Shown here piece after piece: positions 37,901 through 46,280 of a DNA stretch of 64,000 bases. The first letter of the stretch is position 1, and every line of letters starts with the position of its first letter. The DNA is from Ctena decussata (lineage: Eukaryota; Mollusca; Bivalvia; Lucinida; Lucinidae). Where the stretch lies: the NCBI GenBank assembly GCA_963989385.1, contig OZ022502.1, forward strand, positions 12,759,001 through 12,823,000, written 5' to 3'. A program made the translations under genes and the position numbers. The notes under the pieces are model-generated. The model was not told where the DNA came from. It saw only the letters and a list, made by a program, of their open reading frames with translations, and did not search any database.

Positions 37901-40900
37901 CACAGAAAGTTTAGTCAACATTGAATCAATGTTAATTCAACGTTGTATACCAAGAGTGAGCTGGTTACGTCGAGCAACTTACGTGGCTTTTTGTAGCCGT
38001 TTTATACACAAAGCCGTCTTCTGATGAGACTTTAAACCGTCCCCATATGACCCCGTTGTTGGTGGGACGTTAAACCAGAGTTCACTCACCCACATTTACT
38101 CCCGGAGAAAGAAGCAGATAAGAGGGGAAACTAGAGGTGGCAGTAAGCATGGCTTACTAAATACCCCCCGCGTTTAACAGTTAGGCATGCAGCTTTGTCA
38201 TTTAAGTTTTACATTTACACAGCATACATGTTATGACATCTACAAGTGCACATCTATATACCAATATCTGTTCACATACGGGTATTTAATATCAGTCAAA
38301 TGGTTTAGGAGAAGTAGTGACAACAAACTCTTGTTTTCCAAGACTACAAAGGGGCACAACAAAGCTGGAAAACCCTTTTGAGAAAAACAGAGCAATATGT
38401 GCCAACTCTTTCTTCTACTGTATCAGTGCACCAATTCGGAATGAAATGGAAGTGAAAATGGCATAAAAAAACTTCAAACTAGGGCAAAACATATAAAAAA
38501 GGGGCATAACTCATGCAAAAAGGGTTAATGCACATCTTCATACCAATATGTGTTCAAATACTTAATTTCAAGAAAAATCTGTCAAATGATCTTGGAGTAG
38601 TAGCGATAAACTTTTCTGACGAAAACTACAAAGGGACATAACTCAGCAGGAAAACCTTTCCGGAAAAGCTCTTTCCATATGCTGCATCTAGTGACCCAAT
38701 TTGAATAAAATGGAAGCAAACAAGGCAAAAACACTATAAAATAGGGCAAAAATATCAAAAAGGGGCTAACTCAGGCAAAAAGGGGAAGAATTTAAAATCA
38801 GAACCCTAATGCACATCTTCATACCAATATCTGTTCACATACTTAATTTCAAGAAAATCCGTCAAACCATCTAGGAGGAGTTGCGATAACAAACTTATTT
38901 CACGAAAAATACAAAGGGGCATAACTCCGCAATAAAAACCTTTGAGGAAAAATTGAAAAATACGTATCCACTATTTTCTTATGCTGCATCCATGGACAAA
39001 ATTAAAAACAAATTTGAGCAAATCAAATTAAATGTAAAAACCCTATAAAATATGGCAAAAAATATCAAAAAGGGGCATAACTCAGGCAAAAAGGGGCAGA
39101 ATTTAAAATCAAAACCATAATGCATATCTTCATACCAATATCTGTTCACATACTTAATTTCAAGAAAATCCGTCAAACCATCTGGGAGGAGTTGCGATAA
39201 CAAACTTATTTTACGAAAAATACAAAGGGGCATAACTCCGCAATAAAAACCTTCGAGAAAAAATGAAAAATACATATCCACTATTTTCTTATGCTGCATC
39301 CATGGACAAAATTTGAAACAAATTGGAGCAAATTTAATGCAAAAACCTTATAAAATAGGGCAAAAATTATCAAAAAGGGGCTTAATTCAGGCAAAAAGGG
39401 GCAGAATTTAAAATCAAAACCCTAATGCACATCTTCATACCAATATCTGTTCACATACTTAATTTCAAGAAAATCCTTCAAACCATCTAGGAGGAGTTGC
39501 GATAACAAACTTATTTCACGAAAAATACAAAGGGGCATAACTCCGCAATAAAAACCTTCGAGGAAAAATTGAAAAATACGTATCCACTATTTTCTTATGC
39601 TGCATCCATGGACAAAATTAAAAACAAATTGGAGCAATTAAATGCAAAAACCCTATAAAATAGGGCAAAACTTATCAAAAAGGGGCATAACTCAGGCAAA
39701 AAAGGGCAGAATTTAAAATGAAAACCCCACTGCACATCTTCATACCAATATCTGTTCACATACGTAATTGAAAGAAAATCCGTCAAACCATCTCCGAGGA
39801 GGTGCGATAACAAACTTATTTTACGAAAAATACAAAGGGGCATAACTCCGCAATAAAAACCTTTGAGGAAAAAATGAAAAATACGTATCCACTATTTTCT
39901 TATGGTGCATCCATGGACAAAATTTGAAACAAATTTAAGGCGTTGCGGACGGACGGACGGACGGACGGAGGGACGGAAGGACGGACGGAAGGACAACGTC
40001 AAAACAGTATACCCCCCCCCCACAAACACAGTTTGCGGGGGGTATAAATACACAAGAGTACAAATTCCAGACCACTACATATAGGTAGTATATTTATAGG
40101 TGTATCCATATATTTCGTTAAAGCGGAACCTTTAAACTTTCTTGTTTTTATAATATGAAATAAAATACGTATTACGAGCTCGATACCAAATACTTCAAGT
40201 GAACTGACATGAGTTCAAAAAAGTGCAAATACACATGTTTTTCTTGTTCTCTTCTTTTTGCGTTTATGCTCGAACAGCTCTGACAAATGGCTGCTTCATG
40301 TGAATATACACACATTAACAACTGGTCATAAACAGATTCAATTAAACAGGGTCTGCTAGTTTCGTTTCTTCAGTGTCTTTTTTGATACCTAAAACTCAAT
40401 TATTCCTCACTGCAGCTGGTAGTAAGTAGTGTGGCGGCCGTAGAACGTCTTTTCATACCTTTGGGAAGTAGAATTCTTCTAAAGAATCATCTTCGTTGTA
40501 CGTTGAAAGGAATGACGTCAATCAAACAGCGATAATCGTTAAACTAACCTACTTTAGGAAAATTTGACGTGGTGAACACTTAGCATTGTTGCAAATATCA
40601 TATAACATATTATTAAAACAAAGAAAAATTTCAGACATATTTTTCTGTTGGTTTTTCTTTAAGCTTTGATGTAAAAGCAATCAATATTCAATAGCAAATA
40701 AAAGATCACATTTACCTTAATCAACACAAAATGCAACAAATATTTGAGTGAAGTGATAACTCATCTTTAAAGGTTATTTTGACTAATGATAATAATAATA
40801 ATAATAATAATTTTAATAATAGTATTCATAATAATAATAATAATATTCATAATTATAATACGACAAACCATCACATTGCCACGACGTCATAGAGTTTCAC

Positions 40901-42285
40901 ACTCAGCAGAAGATCATCGCGTCGAAATTAATGCTGAAATTCTAGAGCATTATTCTTTTTTTCCAATAGTGTGGTCACGTCGGGCGATGGTGCTGGGAAA
41001 CTTAGAGTGCCGGGGCGTCCTACTAATACGTATAATAGTAGTGCAAGTGCTTACTGTGCTTGTAGTAGGTGGGTGTTCACATGTGTTGTTTGGATGTTTT
41101 TCTCTCTCCTAATCTTTCTCCCTCTCTCTAGGAGACGGCCCGATTTAGACTAAAATAACTGTCCCAAAAGGGCCATTAAACCCAAAACAACCAACCAACC
41201 ATCTTTTTATACGAAAACGAAGAATATTTGTTATGTCCTATTCCATCTTAACGTTATGCTTTGTGTTCTAACATTTATTGCAGCGTCGGGGATTAGCTCT
41301 TTCCATGTTTTCTGATATCATTCCTGCCTGTAACACTCCCACTCTATAAAATTACGAGCATGTACGTATAAGAGCGCACCTGTTATTTCAGCTCCATCGT
41401 CAAGTTGTTTGTTAACAAAAGCTGTTACTGCACCGCAAGCTATCACGAAAAGGAGAAATAAACAAACGGAGCCCGTACTCCTGGCGCCTGAAAAAGATAA
41501 TAAATATTCGAGCATGACGCCAAGTTCCACACTGAAGCTATCGAAAGCGGCGTCCTGTGAAAACTTGTAATGGCCCTGATCAGACTGCTCCCTTAAGATA
41601 TGGGTCTTCATCGACTCATCTGCCCCAAATCATATACGGTAAGTTTTGTTCAACCCTTTTTGACATGGACTTGTCAACACCGTGACTTATCATTTAGATG
41701 AGTCAATTTCTAGGGGTTTCAAGTGGATGTTTTCAATTGCATTGTATTTTGCATAAAATCGCTTTAAGTAAATAGTGCATCCTCTTATCAGACTCTGCGT
41801 TCTGCGGCGTCTGAACTGATTTTACACTGTTTGCATATGTTCCCAAAACGAGTTTCCAGACTAAAAGAGTTAACGAAAAGGCTTCACCTGATGTTGCTTA
41901 TTCAATTATTTGAATCTGTTTTCGAAAGTCTGTGTGGTAGAGAAACTAAGCCATTTTGTTATTTTTATATTGCTTGGGAAGGCGACACACAGTTATTTGA
42001 AAACTTGTGGCCCAATCTCATTACTGAGGACGAATGCAATACATTATGGTAGTCTAAAACATCATTTTCTTAATGTTGAATAGAAAGTCTTTTCACTTTT
42101 TTTATTAACATTTTTTTCGTATATAGGTTAAGGAAGACGAATCAGGCTCTCCTTCAATCACTGAAGTAGAGCAAATCAAAGCAGATGACATATTCTAGCT
42201 TTCGAAAAATATAGCAGGTACACTAGATAAGAGAGAGAGGGGGAGAGAGAGAAAGAGAGAAATATAGAGAGAACTTACCTTCCAT
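13774..42285 (-). CDS. Gene 1: small secreted/anchored protein, five coding exons (paralogue of gene 2)
   Basis: Coding exons in order: 42279-42285, 41380-41487, 40411-40458, 21176-21351 and 13774-13932. They total 498 nt, predicting 165 aa plus stop. Every join keeps frame and uses GT..AG, and the last four joins match the phases of gene 2. The start ATG (AGAAATGG context) opens a hydrophobic VCLFLLFVIACGAVTAF segment, so a signal peptide or anchor. Exon 4 carries QFSTKGDYRKAVADFKSL; exon 5 carries GRVGDRTFIVKTKG, GRPTIEAMQTDLSSGYV and RIRKTDVLTY. I cannot name the family. From memory, the C-terminal half resembles a domain seen at the C-termini of some bacterial polymorphic toxins (inference). 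Introns are about 0.8, 0.9, 19.1 and 7.2 kb; the two large ones are filled with transposons. Exons 4 and 5 are secure; exons 1-3 are less so. Confidence 0.6.
14180..14282. repeat. Palindrome with GGCCCCAC core
   Basis: CAGATCAGGCCCCACGTTTG and its complement are flanked by a second inverted pair, GCAAACTGTTTGGATC/GGATCCAAACTGTTTGC. It is probably a small inverted-repeat element. Confidence 0.7.
14440..15130. other. No gene recognised; shares a motif with 16430-16480
   Basis: TGAGTTGCCATC...GAGCTGCTGACTCGGCTTATC at about 14670-14715 is a diverged match to 16435-16480 (TGAGTGGCCACC...AAGCTGCTCACTCGGTTGGCC). The two segments probably derive from the same unidentified element. Confidence 0.35.
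15200..15262. repeat. (TCCG)n(TCTG)n microsatellite
   Basis: Six to seven TCCG units run into TCTG units. This is the internal microsatellite of element A. Confidence 0.9.
15884..16625. mobile_element. Insertion of unknown type inside element A
   Basis: 742 bp with no similarity to the surrounding 168 bp repeats. It contains GGGACCGGAGCC and GTCCACCGGGGCTCAACTGG and the GAGTGGCCACC motif also seen near 14670. The plus-strand frames are hydrophobic and compositionally odd, and not convincing as protein. It may be an untranslated part of a retrotransposon (inference). Confidence 0.35.
17148..17642 (+). pseudogene. 3' end of a non-LTR retrotransposon ORF2
   Basis: The 160-codon open segment matches the C-terminal tail of LINE reverse transcriptases. 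It has FRTRNHKFPVEVGRW, then a zinc-knuckle C-x2-C-x8-H-x4-C (CQLCNAVLGDEFHYLFQC), then a short helical tail and stop. An AAT-rich tail follows at 17645-17680, as expected for a 5'-truncated insertion. The clade cannot be assigned from this fragment. It abuts element A on the left. Confidence 0.75.
17827..17864. repeat. 15 bp stem hairpin
   Basis: AGTGACTGCATTTTC GAT GAAAATGCAGTCACT is a perfect stem. Confidence 0.85.
17943..18028. repeat. Imperfect foldback
   Basis: GCGATTCTTACCAGCCACTC and its near complement GAGTGTCTGGTGGTGATCGC face each other across AACAATCTGTTTTGTT, giving arms of about 35 bp with mismatches. Confidence 0.65.
18195..18903. mobile_element. Element with ACGTTGATTCA subterminal repeats
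   Basis: Both ends carry runs of ACGTTGATTCA/TGACGTTGAATCA. The right end finishes GCCTGCTGGGTA, whose inverse (CCCAGCAGGCAC) recurs at 37893-37945 followed by the same AATCAATGTTAATTCAACGTT motif. The end definition at the left is loose. No ORF. Confidence 0.45.
19844..19977. mobile_element. MITE M1 (partial, copy 6)
   Basis: TGAGCCACGACACGAGAAAA start with the internal TCAGACTCTTCGCTAAGCG and GGTTTAAGCTCCTCC blocks. The right third is missing. Confidence 0.65.
20385..20692. mobile_element. Foldback element with internally repeated arms
   Basis: Arms of about 140 bp face each other around 20535. Each arm contains GACTGTCCG two or three times (next to CTTCCTGCAG, CTTCCGCCGA and so on), so the palindrome is built of about 50 bp subrepeats. 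No coding. Confidence 0.75.
21176..21351 (-). CDS. Gene 1, fourth coding exon
   Basis: Acceptor TTATTTTAG|CTAGAG, donor GGCTCG|GTATGT. The length is 176 nt, exactly that of the gene 2 counterpart (48995-49170), with the same phases. The peptide core GKVRQFSTKGDYRKAVADF aligns with the gene 2 exon. Confidence 0.85.
21776..22225 (-). mobile_element. Copy of an unclassified dispersed element (pairs with 52825-53274)
   Basis: In reverse complement it aligns over about 430 bp with 52825-53274. Shared blocks are GTTAATTACGGCAATTTAC, TTTGCGCG and GTGACGTAACGCTCTTT-like stretches. The frame LITAIY(D/N)L is shared at its start but breaks soon after. Confidence 0.6.
22230..23130. other. No recognisable feature
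   Basis: AT-rich intronic sequence of gene 1. No exon, RNA gene or transposon end is recognised. Confidence 0.4.
23130..23320 (+). repeat. Dispersed repeat R1 (inverted partner at 33000-33215)
   Basis: TCATAAAAATACTACAAGCA, ACCAAAATGTTTGTCA, GGGATCCA, GAGAAATCCA and GATGGCGT recur in inverse orientation at 33000-33215. It is followed by the AAGGTCTAGGTCATTTTCAA motif, which also occurs at about 25400. Confidence 0.6.
23870..24910. repeat. Region rich in CAGGAAT/ATTCCTG inverted motifs
   Basis: Left part (23885-24030): CAGCAGGAGTCCTGCTGG and repeated CAGGAATT. Right part (24605-24900): repeated ATTCCTG, GGCAGGATTCCTGTCAGGAA. The clusters are in opposite orientation and may be the ends of a roughly 1 kb foldback. 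No convincing ORF lies between them. Confidence 0.4.
25436..26365. repeat. Partial direct duplication
   Basis: TTGTTGCACAG...GGGATGTCTGGA...TTTGCCACTTTA at 26136-26212 repeats 25440-25515. GGCATG.C.TTTCCT...TTTGGGA.CTGGCC...GGGATGG at 26258-26365 repeats 25857-25975. Open frames here are shared by-products. Confidence 0.5.
27016..28087 (+). mobile_element. Element B: Helentron-like/pearl-type element
   Basis: The 5' end GAACTAGAAATGTGTCC is followed by a small hairpin (27027-27041) and ATGCCCC. A G-run lies at 27203-27232. About four tandem units of roughly 162 bp follow (CCAATGTTTTCAAA anchors near 27486, 27648, 27812 and 27972), then (ACGT)n/(ACGG) microsatellite and the 3' hairpin ATGCCCCCCATTTTAATGGCGGGGGACAT. 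Its 5' end is homologous to that of element D although the tandem units differ. No protein coding. Confidence 0.75.
27203..27232. repeat. G-run after (GT)n
   Basis: (GT)n runs directly into a long G homopolymer inside element B. Its length is probably unstable and may be mis-assembled. Confidence 0.9.
28116..28335 (+). CDS. Possible isolated exon, unidentified
   Basis: TTGTCTTTCTTAG acceptor opens a frame beginning ASETKDLLSQVLTFIKLPHD that stays open for 72 codons to a TAA. The amino-acid composition looks protein-like and is not repeat-derived, but it starts only about 30 bp after element B, inside intron 3 of gene 1 on the other strand. I cannot name it. A retrocopy or exon fragment is as likely as a live exon. 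Confidence 0.3.
28600..30527 (+). mobile_element. Element C: Helentron-like element with 450 bp tandem units
   Basis: The 5' end AAGTCGCCCAAGGGCAACT contains a short stem (GCCC AA GGGC) and then CTCACCTG. Units of about 452-456 bp repeat (CATACCAAGTTTCAAGG at about 29324, 29776, 30232, and a partial first unit at 28684). A GACGCC-type microsatellite lies at 30440-30487. The 3' terminus is the perfect hairpin AGCTCACCT TCAC AGGTGAGCT (30502-30523). Long minus-strand frames through the units are artefacts of the 450 bp period. Confidence 0.75.
30530..31254. other. No recognisable feature except a C-run
   Basis: A C homopolymer lies near 30798-30812. The rest is AT-rich, with no exon or repeat recognised. 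Confidence 0.4.
31255..31881 (-). pseudogene. RTE-type non-LTR retrotransposon fragment
   Basis: On the minus strand the frames read FQATMGGKFAPLIGLRDEDI, then (after a frameshift) KKRYEAGGAGEYRKANE, CEEIETCLNKNNSKKAY, a TAG stop, LVKDLTSEKHGRSTTIQDKS, RWTEYCSELYN and EEVEITVAALKKGKSAGV. This is the linker between endonuclease and reverse transcriptase of RTE-clade elements. Both ends are truncated and there are at least two frameshifts and one stop, so it is dead. Confidence 0.8.
32880..33215 (-). repeat. Dispersed repeat R1, inverted copy
   Basis: The minus strand matches 23130-23320 over 33000-33215. It includes GACCTTGACCC-type motifs and GGCGGCCATCTTGG. Non-coding. Confidence 0.6.
33583..34122. 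mobile_element. Foldback element with inverted minisatellites
   Basis: The left arm (33590-33715) is an array of GGTAGCACAAGGTACCGCAA-like 10-20 bp units. The right arm (34005-34110) is the same array inverted (TTGCGGTACCTTGTGCTAC). Outer ends GGGTTATGCTAAATACCGC and the inverse of GCGGAATTAAGTATAACC also pair. The centre of about 290 bp is unique. No ORF of note. Confidence 0.75.
34123..35346. other. No gene recognised
   Basis: Intron 3 sequence of gene 1. No splice-framed exon, repeat family member or hairpin is recognised. Confidence 0.35.
35347..37191 (+). mobile_element. Element D: pearl-type Helentron-like element, about 155 bp units
   Basis: The 5' end GAACTAGAAAATGTGTTT forms a 6 bp stem hairpin (35359-35373), followed by ATGCCCC. 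About eight tandem units of 149-158 bp carry TTGCTGACAAAGTCAAAATG anchors (about 35871, 36029, 36187, 36343, 36495, 36644, 36798 and 36950). A GCACGGACGGAC microsatellite lies at 37118-37142. The 3' hairpin is TTATGCCCC...GGGGCATAA (37155-37188). The unit length and order fit the published pearl/BIV160 description. No coding. Confidence 0.8.
37560..37660 (+). mobile_element. tRNA-like SINE head (third type)
   Basis: CTGGTTATAGCGATTCGGA (A-box-like) and CAGATTGAAATCCGCG (B-box-like) are spaced as in tRNA-derived SINEs. The downstream body is not shared with the other SINEs here. Confidence 0.4.
37893..37945. mobile_element. Terminal fragment, CCCAGCAGGCAC element
   Basis: CCCAGCAGGCAC followed by AATCAATGTTAATTCAACGTT matches the inverted right end of the 18195-18903 element. 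Confidence 0.5.
38024..38092 (+). mobile_element. SINE S2 tail fragment
   Basis: GATGAGACTTTAAACCG and GTTGTTGGTGGGACGTTAAA match the 3' body of the SINE at 11853-12018. The tRNA head is absent. Confidence 0.65.
38155..40055 (+). mobile_element. Element E: Helentron-like element, about 305 bp units
   Basis: The 5' side has ATACCCCCCGCG. Units of 281-310 bp repeat (CACATCTTCATACCAATATC anchors at about 38247, 38530, 38811, 39121, 39427 and 39732). A (GGAC)n-type microsatellite lies at 39948-39994. The 3' hairpin is TATACCCCCC...GGGGGGTATA (40008-40046). The last three units are the most alike, so the array grew at the 3' side. No coding; frames on the minus strand are by-products. Confidence 0.75.
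40411..40458 (-). CDS. Gene 1, third coding exon (predicted)
   Basis: 48 nt between CTTCCCAAAG and TGCA|GTGAGG. Phase 1 in and phase 1 out, as in the 51 nt gene 2 exon at 51388-51438. The peptide MKRRSTAATLLTTSC is basic and alanine-containing like the gene 2 KHRWKRTAAIRYI. The acceptor tract is modest, so this exon is less certain. Confidence 0.5.
40784..40860. repeat. (ATA)n microsatellite
   Basis: Interrupted AAT/ATA trinucleotide array. The open frame over it is not a gene. Confidence 0.9.
41130..41205 (+). mobile_element. Possible SINE tail
   Basis: CTGTCCCAAAAGGGCCATTAAACCC followed by a (CCAA)n-like tail looks like the 3' end of a SINE. No head was found upstream. Confidence 0.35.
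41380..41487 (-). CDS. Gene 1, second coding exon (hydrophobic segment)
   Basis: Acceptor ATCTTTTTCAG|GCGCC, donor ATAACAG|GTGCG. It encodes the signal or anchor core and ends ...EIT + G in phase 1, like the ...GVT + G end of gene 2 exon 1. Alternatively translation could start at an in-frame ATG at 41611 without splicing, which would give a longer cytoplasmic N-terminus. Confidence 0.6.
42228..42275. repeat. (GA)n microsatellite
   Basis: Interrupted GA array that begins 3 bp downstream of the gene 1 first-exon donor (on the minus strand a CT-rich start to intron 1). Confidence 0.85.
42279..42285 (-). CDS. Gene 1, start codon and first seven coding bases
   Basis: On the minus strand AGAAATGGAAG|GTAAGTTC combines a good initiation context (A at -3, G at +4) with a consensus donor. 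The ATG GAA G frame joins exactly to the split codon opening the 41380-41487 exon. It gives a short MEGARST leader before the hydrophobic core. Confidence 0.5.
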
Positions 42286-42289
42286 TTCT

Positions 42290-44095
42290 ATCGTTCAGCT
42301 AATACATGTAAAAATCACGAAAGACGATACTCGTTGGTTTGATATTTGATCCTATTATATCCACATATTATTATTGTTTTACCTGTATAAGTAAGTCCGT
42401 TTGCTGCCTATAAAATTAGTCATTTCCGAAACGTATAAATGATTTTTTATTTCAGAGTAAATGACATTCGTCGTTTTTATCTTGTGCATAACTAATTCCA
42501 AATTTTGCAGATAAATTTGTTTTGCATACAAATGCTTGCATACATGTTCTATTAAGTATAACTGTAGAAATGTTTTGAGCACTTTATTTTTTTTTCTCAC
42601 TGCAATGAACAGGATTTAAATACCTGTATACAATTATAGCAAAAGTGGACAAAACTTGTGGCCATCACATCAAATATTAACACTCCACTTTTCAATTTCC
42701 TCTTGTTTTTTTTTTTTTGTTTTTGCTTCAGCATTTCAATAGTAAAACACATGATTAGGACAAGATTAAAGTCTGAAAGAAGTCTAGCTCTAGTTTAAAT
42801 AACAATAATTTATAATTTGTGCCGGTAACTGGAAGTAGGAGAATTTAAGAAAATATATAAAAACGCGGGAATAGCGGGTCGTCTTTCCCGCCAAAATCGA
42901 ATACTGGATACGCCCAGTAATCATGGTTAATCAGGGAAAAGTTATAGCATATATAATATTAAGCCCTTTCTTTAATCAACATCGGACAGTTATTGGCTGA
43001 AAAGATCTCACGTGCACGGATTAGAGATTAATGCTATTGTAAGGTTATTTACTTTCACTGTTCACAAAATGCAAAGCGTGCTTGCAGAAACTCCTTTATA
43101 TTCCCATGTGGGAGTCAATCAATTTATGACAAAAAATGTTCATGAATATTCAAGAAGGGTTCGCAATGATATATCGTCTCTGCTTCCGTACCAAAGACTT
43201 TTTGGATGAAGATTTCTTGCACAATTCTTAATTGTGTTGCAAACAACTAATCCGTTTAATTTTTTGTGGCTATTTCATAATGAAATACGAGGGAGTATAC
43301 CTTTAAACGTGATATTTCTGTTGCCTATGTAAAATGATTGGTGGTATAAGCTACCTTACAGATGACACTAACTACCGTAAAGATCCTAAGTTTTGGGGCA
43401 GATAGGTTTGTACAAATAGTGGAAACTGAGATCAGACTGCTTCTTAGGAACCTTTCTGATTTTCCATTCCGTCTGCAAATTTTTGGTGGCATTACTTTAT
43501 AGTAGATTCAAAATAACAGGGGAATAAATAGTAGGGCAAGGGCCTGCTTTGGTTGCAGCAGGTGCGGAAAGGGGGAATGTCTGTTTATTTGGGTTTCTCA
43601 GGTATTGGGGTATTTTTGAACTTTAACATTGTTTTGCAAGGAAACTAATCGGTGAAAATTTTGTATTTTTGTCTTATTCTGTAACTTAAAATGTATGTCT
43701 TTCTGAAATAATATGCATAAGCATGCCCCATCGATCAAATATATTTTTCATGATTTTTGTCATTAAATTAGATTTATTTGCATTTTTTAACAATATGAAA
43801 AATCCTTATTATCAAGATAAGTGCATTTGTTTTTTAACAGTTTGTTTTAAATATCCTATATTATAGATCATATGAATCGCAAAAATGAAAGTGCATTCAT
43901 ATGCTAGAAATATGCATTTAAATAGAAACTGTGTAGAAAAGTATGTAGAAATATAAAATTCTGATTTTTTGGAAAACGAAACGGTATTTTTTTTTTCTTA
44001 TCCAAATGTTTTACAGCCTTGTGGGTTATTAGACTGGTAAAGTGGTTTGAATGCCCCAGCAATATTCTTATTTAGTATCGAACTACCTTAAACAA
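42290..44095. other. No gene recognised
   Basis: AT-rich interval between genes 1 and 2. If the start above is right, the promoter and 5' UTR of gene 1 should lie in the first part. No TATA box or other element stands out enough to call. Confidence 0.35.
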
Positions 44096-44096
44096 T

Positions 44097-44330
44097 TGTA
44101 CCAAGACACGATAAACCAACAAAATGGCATATACATGTACGCTCAGCAAAGACTCAGACCAGCCTGGGCGTCCGCCTAGTCTGATCACAGACTTTTTCTG
44201 TGGACGCATGAAGGTACCCTTTAAGCGCACAGCAAAGACTCTTATCAGACTGGGCGGATACTCAGGCTGACCTGAATCTTAGCTGGGCGCACATACCTCT
44301 TTGTCGCTTTGTCGTGTCAATGCTCAATTG
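44097..44330. mobile_element. MITE M1 (copy 7)
   Basis: Divergent subfamily with a GACACGATAAACCAACAAAATGG-like start and the matching TTTGTCGTGTC end. The central CAGACTGGGCGGAT block is kept. Confidence 0.75.
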
Positions 44331-44501
44331 ACATTACTAACAGTTGGTGTGTCGAAAAGATGCACATGAAGGTAATTAATGACTTACTTCGCAACTATCG
44401 TCATCATGTTGTGCTTCAATTAAATCATTACAAAGCATCCAAGGAGTCCCAAGGAGCGAGTTAACTGTTAAAATTCTTAACATTGTGACACTTTAAACAA
44501 T

Positions 44502-44723
44502 AGAGCCTTGACACGACAAACCAATAAAATGACATGTGCTACAAGCGAAGACTCAAACTAGCCTGGGCATCTGCCCAGTCTGATCGCAGTCTTTTCTGTC
44601 CGCATGAAGATACCCTTTAAGCGCACAGCAAAGACTCTTATCAGACTGAGCGGATGTTCAGGCTGATTTGAATCTTAGCTAGCTCACATGCCATTTTGTT
44701 GGTTTTGTCGTGTAGCGGCTCAT
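44502..44723. mobile_element. MITE M1 (copy 8)
   Basis: Same subfamily as copy 7, about 170 bp away and in the same orientation (AGAGCCTTGACACGAC ... GTCGTGTAGCGGCTCA). Confidence 0.75.
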
Positions 44724-45249
44724 TAACGTCACTTCCACAAAAGTAACAGTTTGTTTTTAAAAGCTTATGGGTGAGCCAAAAAAAATGCTGATGGAGATAA
44801 CTAGATTAGACCCTGGTCAGGCCGGTCTTGAGGCTAATTCAGGCTTGCACTGTTTGCTCAGAGTATAAAGATGGGTAATGATCAAGCACTTTAACAATGT
44901 AGAGTCAGATCCTGAAAGAGGTAACTGTACATTAATTGACAAAAATTACGAAAGACACGCACGTTTAATTCGAGTAAACAGTTCTTTCCCAAGCAGGTGG
45001 TCATTCAGCTACGGACACAAAACACAACAGTAACATCCTTTTTTACGTGTTTTCTATTTCAAAATTACAAATTTCTACAGTAACATCAATTTTTGCCTAT
45101 TCAATATTCTAAATAACAACACAAATAAGAAAGCAAAGTTAGCAGCTAGCTATACATGTGACCATGTAGCTAGAAGACCACAGTAACTTGACATAAAAAC
45201 ACATAACACACAACTATCTGTTCCAATTTTTCAAACTTTTACGCTATGG

Positions 45250-45316
45250 CAGACACCACCTGGACCCCCGTCATCACTGTGTCTCACAGTGGTGACGGTG
45301 GTCGAAGTGGTGCCTG
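45250..45316. repeat. Hairpin
   Basis: CACCACCTGGACCCCCGTCA pairs with TGACGGTGGTCGAAGTGGTG across CACTGTGTCTCACAG. The arms are 25-30 bp with a few mismatches. Confidence 0.7.
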
Positions 45317-45329
45317 GACCCGAGGTTCT

Positions 45330-45530
45330 AAAACGTGAGTTCATTCTCAAACTCAAAATAAAGCACACTGATTGGCTGCTTCCGAGCACATACTCGGAAG
45401 CAGTCAATCAGTGTGCTTTATTTTGAGTTTGAAAATAAAGCACACTGATTGGCTGCTTCCGAGCACATGCTCAGAAGCAGCAAATCAGTGTGCTTTATTT
45501 TGAGTTTGAGATTATACTCAAGTACCCAGA
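45330..45530. mobile_element. Tandem pair of palindromes, family M3
   Basis: AAAGCACACTGATTGGCTGC and its inverse form a palindrome of about 85 bp, which is then repeated head to tail. A single copy lies at 55020-55130. The flanks (ACTTGAG/CTCAAGT) extend the inverted repeats. Confidence 0.8.
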
Positions 45531-46061
45531 TTATGACGTAGATGCGGAGGCAATGATAAAGAACCGACCAGTGGGTTCCAGATCCTGCCGTTGTAGTCTA
45601 TAATTTACACTAAATAGGAACAGAAAGCTGAAAAGGCACACTAAGCAAATCCTAACAAACGAAAATCCAAGAAGTCAGAACTTTTTTGCAAGATGACAGC
45701 GAGATTATCACGGACGTAAAATGCCTTAATATTTGCCAGTAATCCTTTTGTCTGCAGGTATGTACCCGGAGAGGGATGACTGCTACCTTTCGAGTTCTGC
45801 CTATCACATATGTCATTTTTCTCCAAATTATTTAAATCTAGAGACTCTTGACTGATTCAGTACCGAAATGCACATCTGACGAACTGCATCTGATATAGGT
45901 GTATCTTTTTTAATCAATATAAGCATCACAAAGAAAAGGTTTCAAACATTTAACACATTACATCAACAAACAGATGGAATCTTGCTCCACTCTTGCCACC
46001 GTAGCAAACATTATCCAGGAGTGTTGATCATCTGTCATTTCAAACAATATTCATCTTACAT

Positions 46062-46280
46062 TTGAGCCGCGGAATGAGAAACCTACAAAGTGGCGTGTCC
46101 GCCCAGCGAAACCTCAGATCAGCCTTGGCATCCGCCCAGTCTGATCAGAGTATTTGCTATGCACCTTAAAGGGTAGCTACCTCTAATCCGACAGCCAAGA
46201 ATTTGATCAGAATGGGTGGATTCCCAGACTGATTTTAGTCTTCGCTGAGTGCACATGCAACTTTTTTGGTGCCCATTTAT
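46062..46280. mobile_element. MITE M1 (copy 9, degenerate)
   Basis: TGAGCCGCGGAATGAG start, CTCAGATCAGCCTTGGCATC inside, decayed right end. Confidence 0.65.

Noticed and set aside
38979..39843. Minus-strand ORFs with FRKISLLS
   Set aside because: Repeat-derived frames in the 305 bp units of element E.
40786..41112. 108-codon ORF starting with poly-Ile
   Set aside because: It begins in an (ATA)n microsatellite and continues without domain features.
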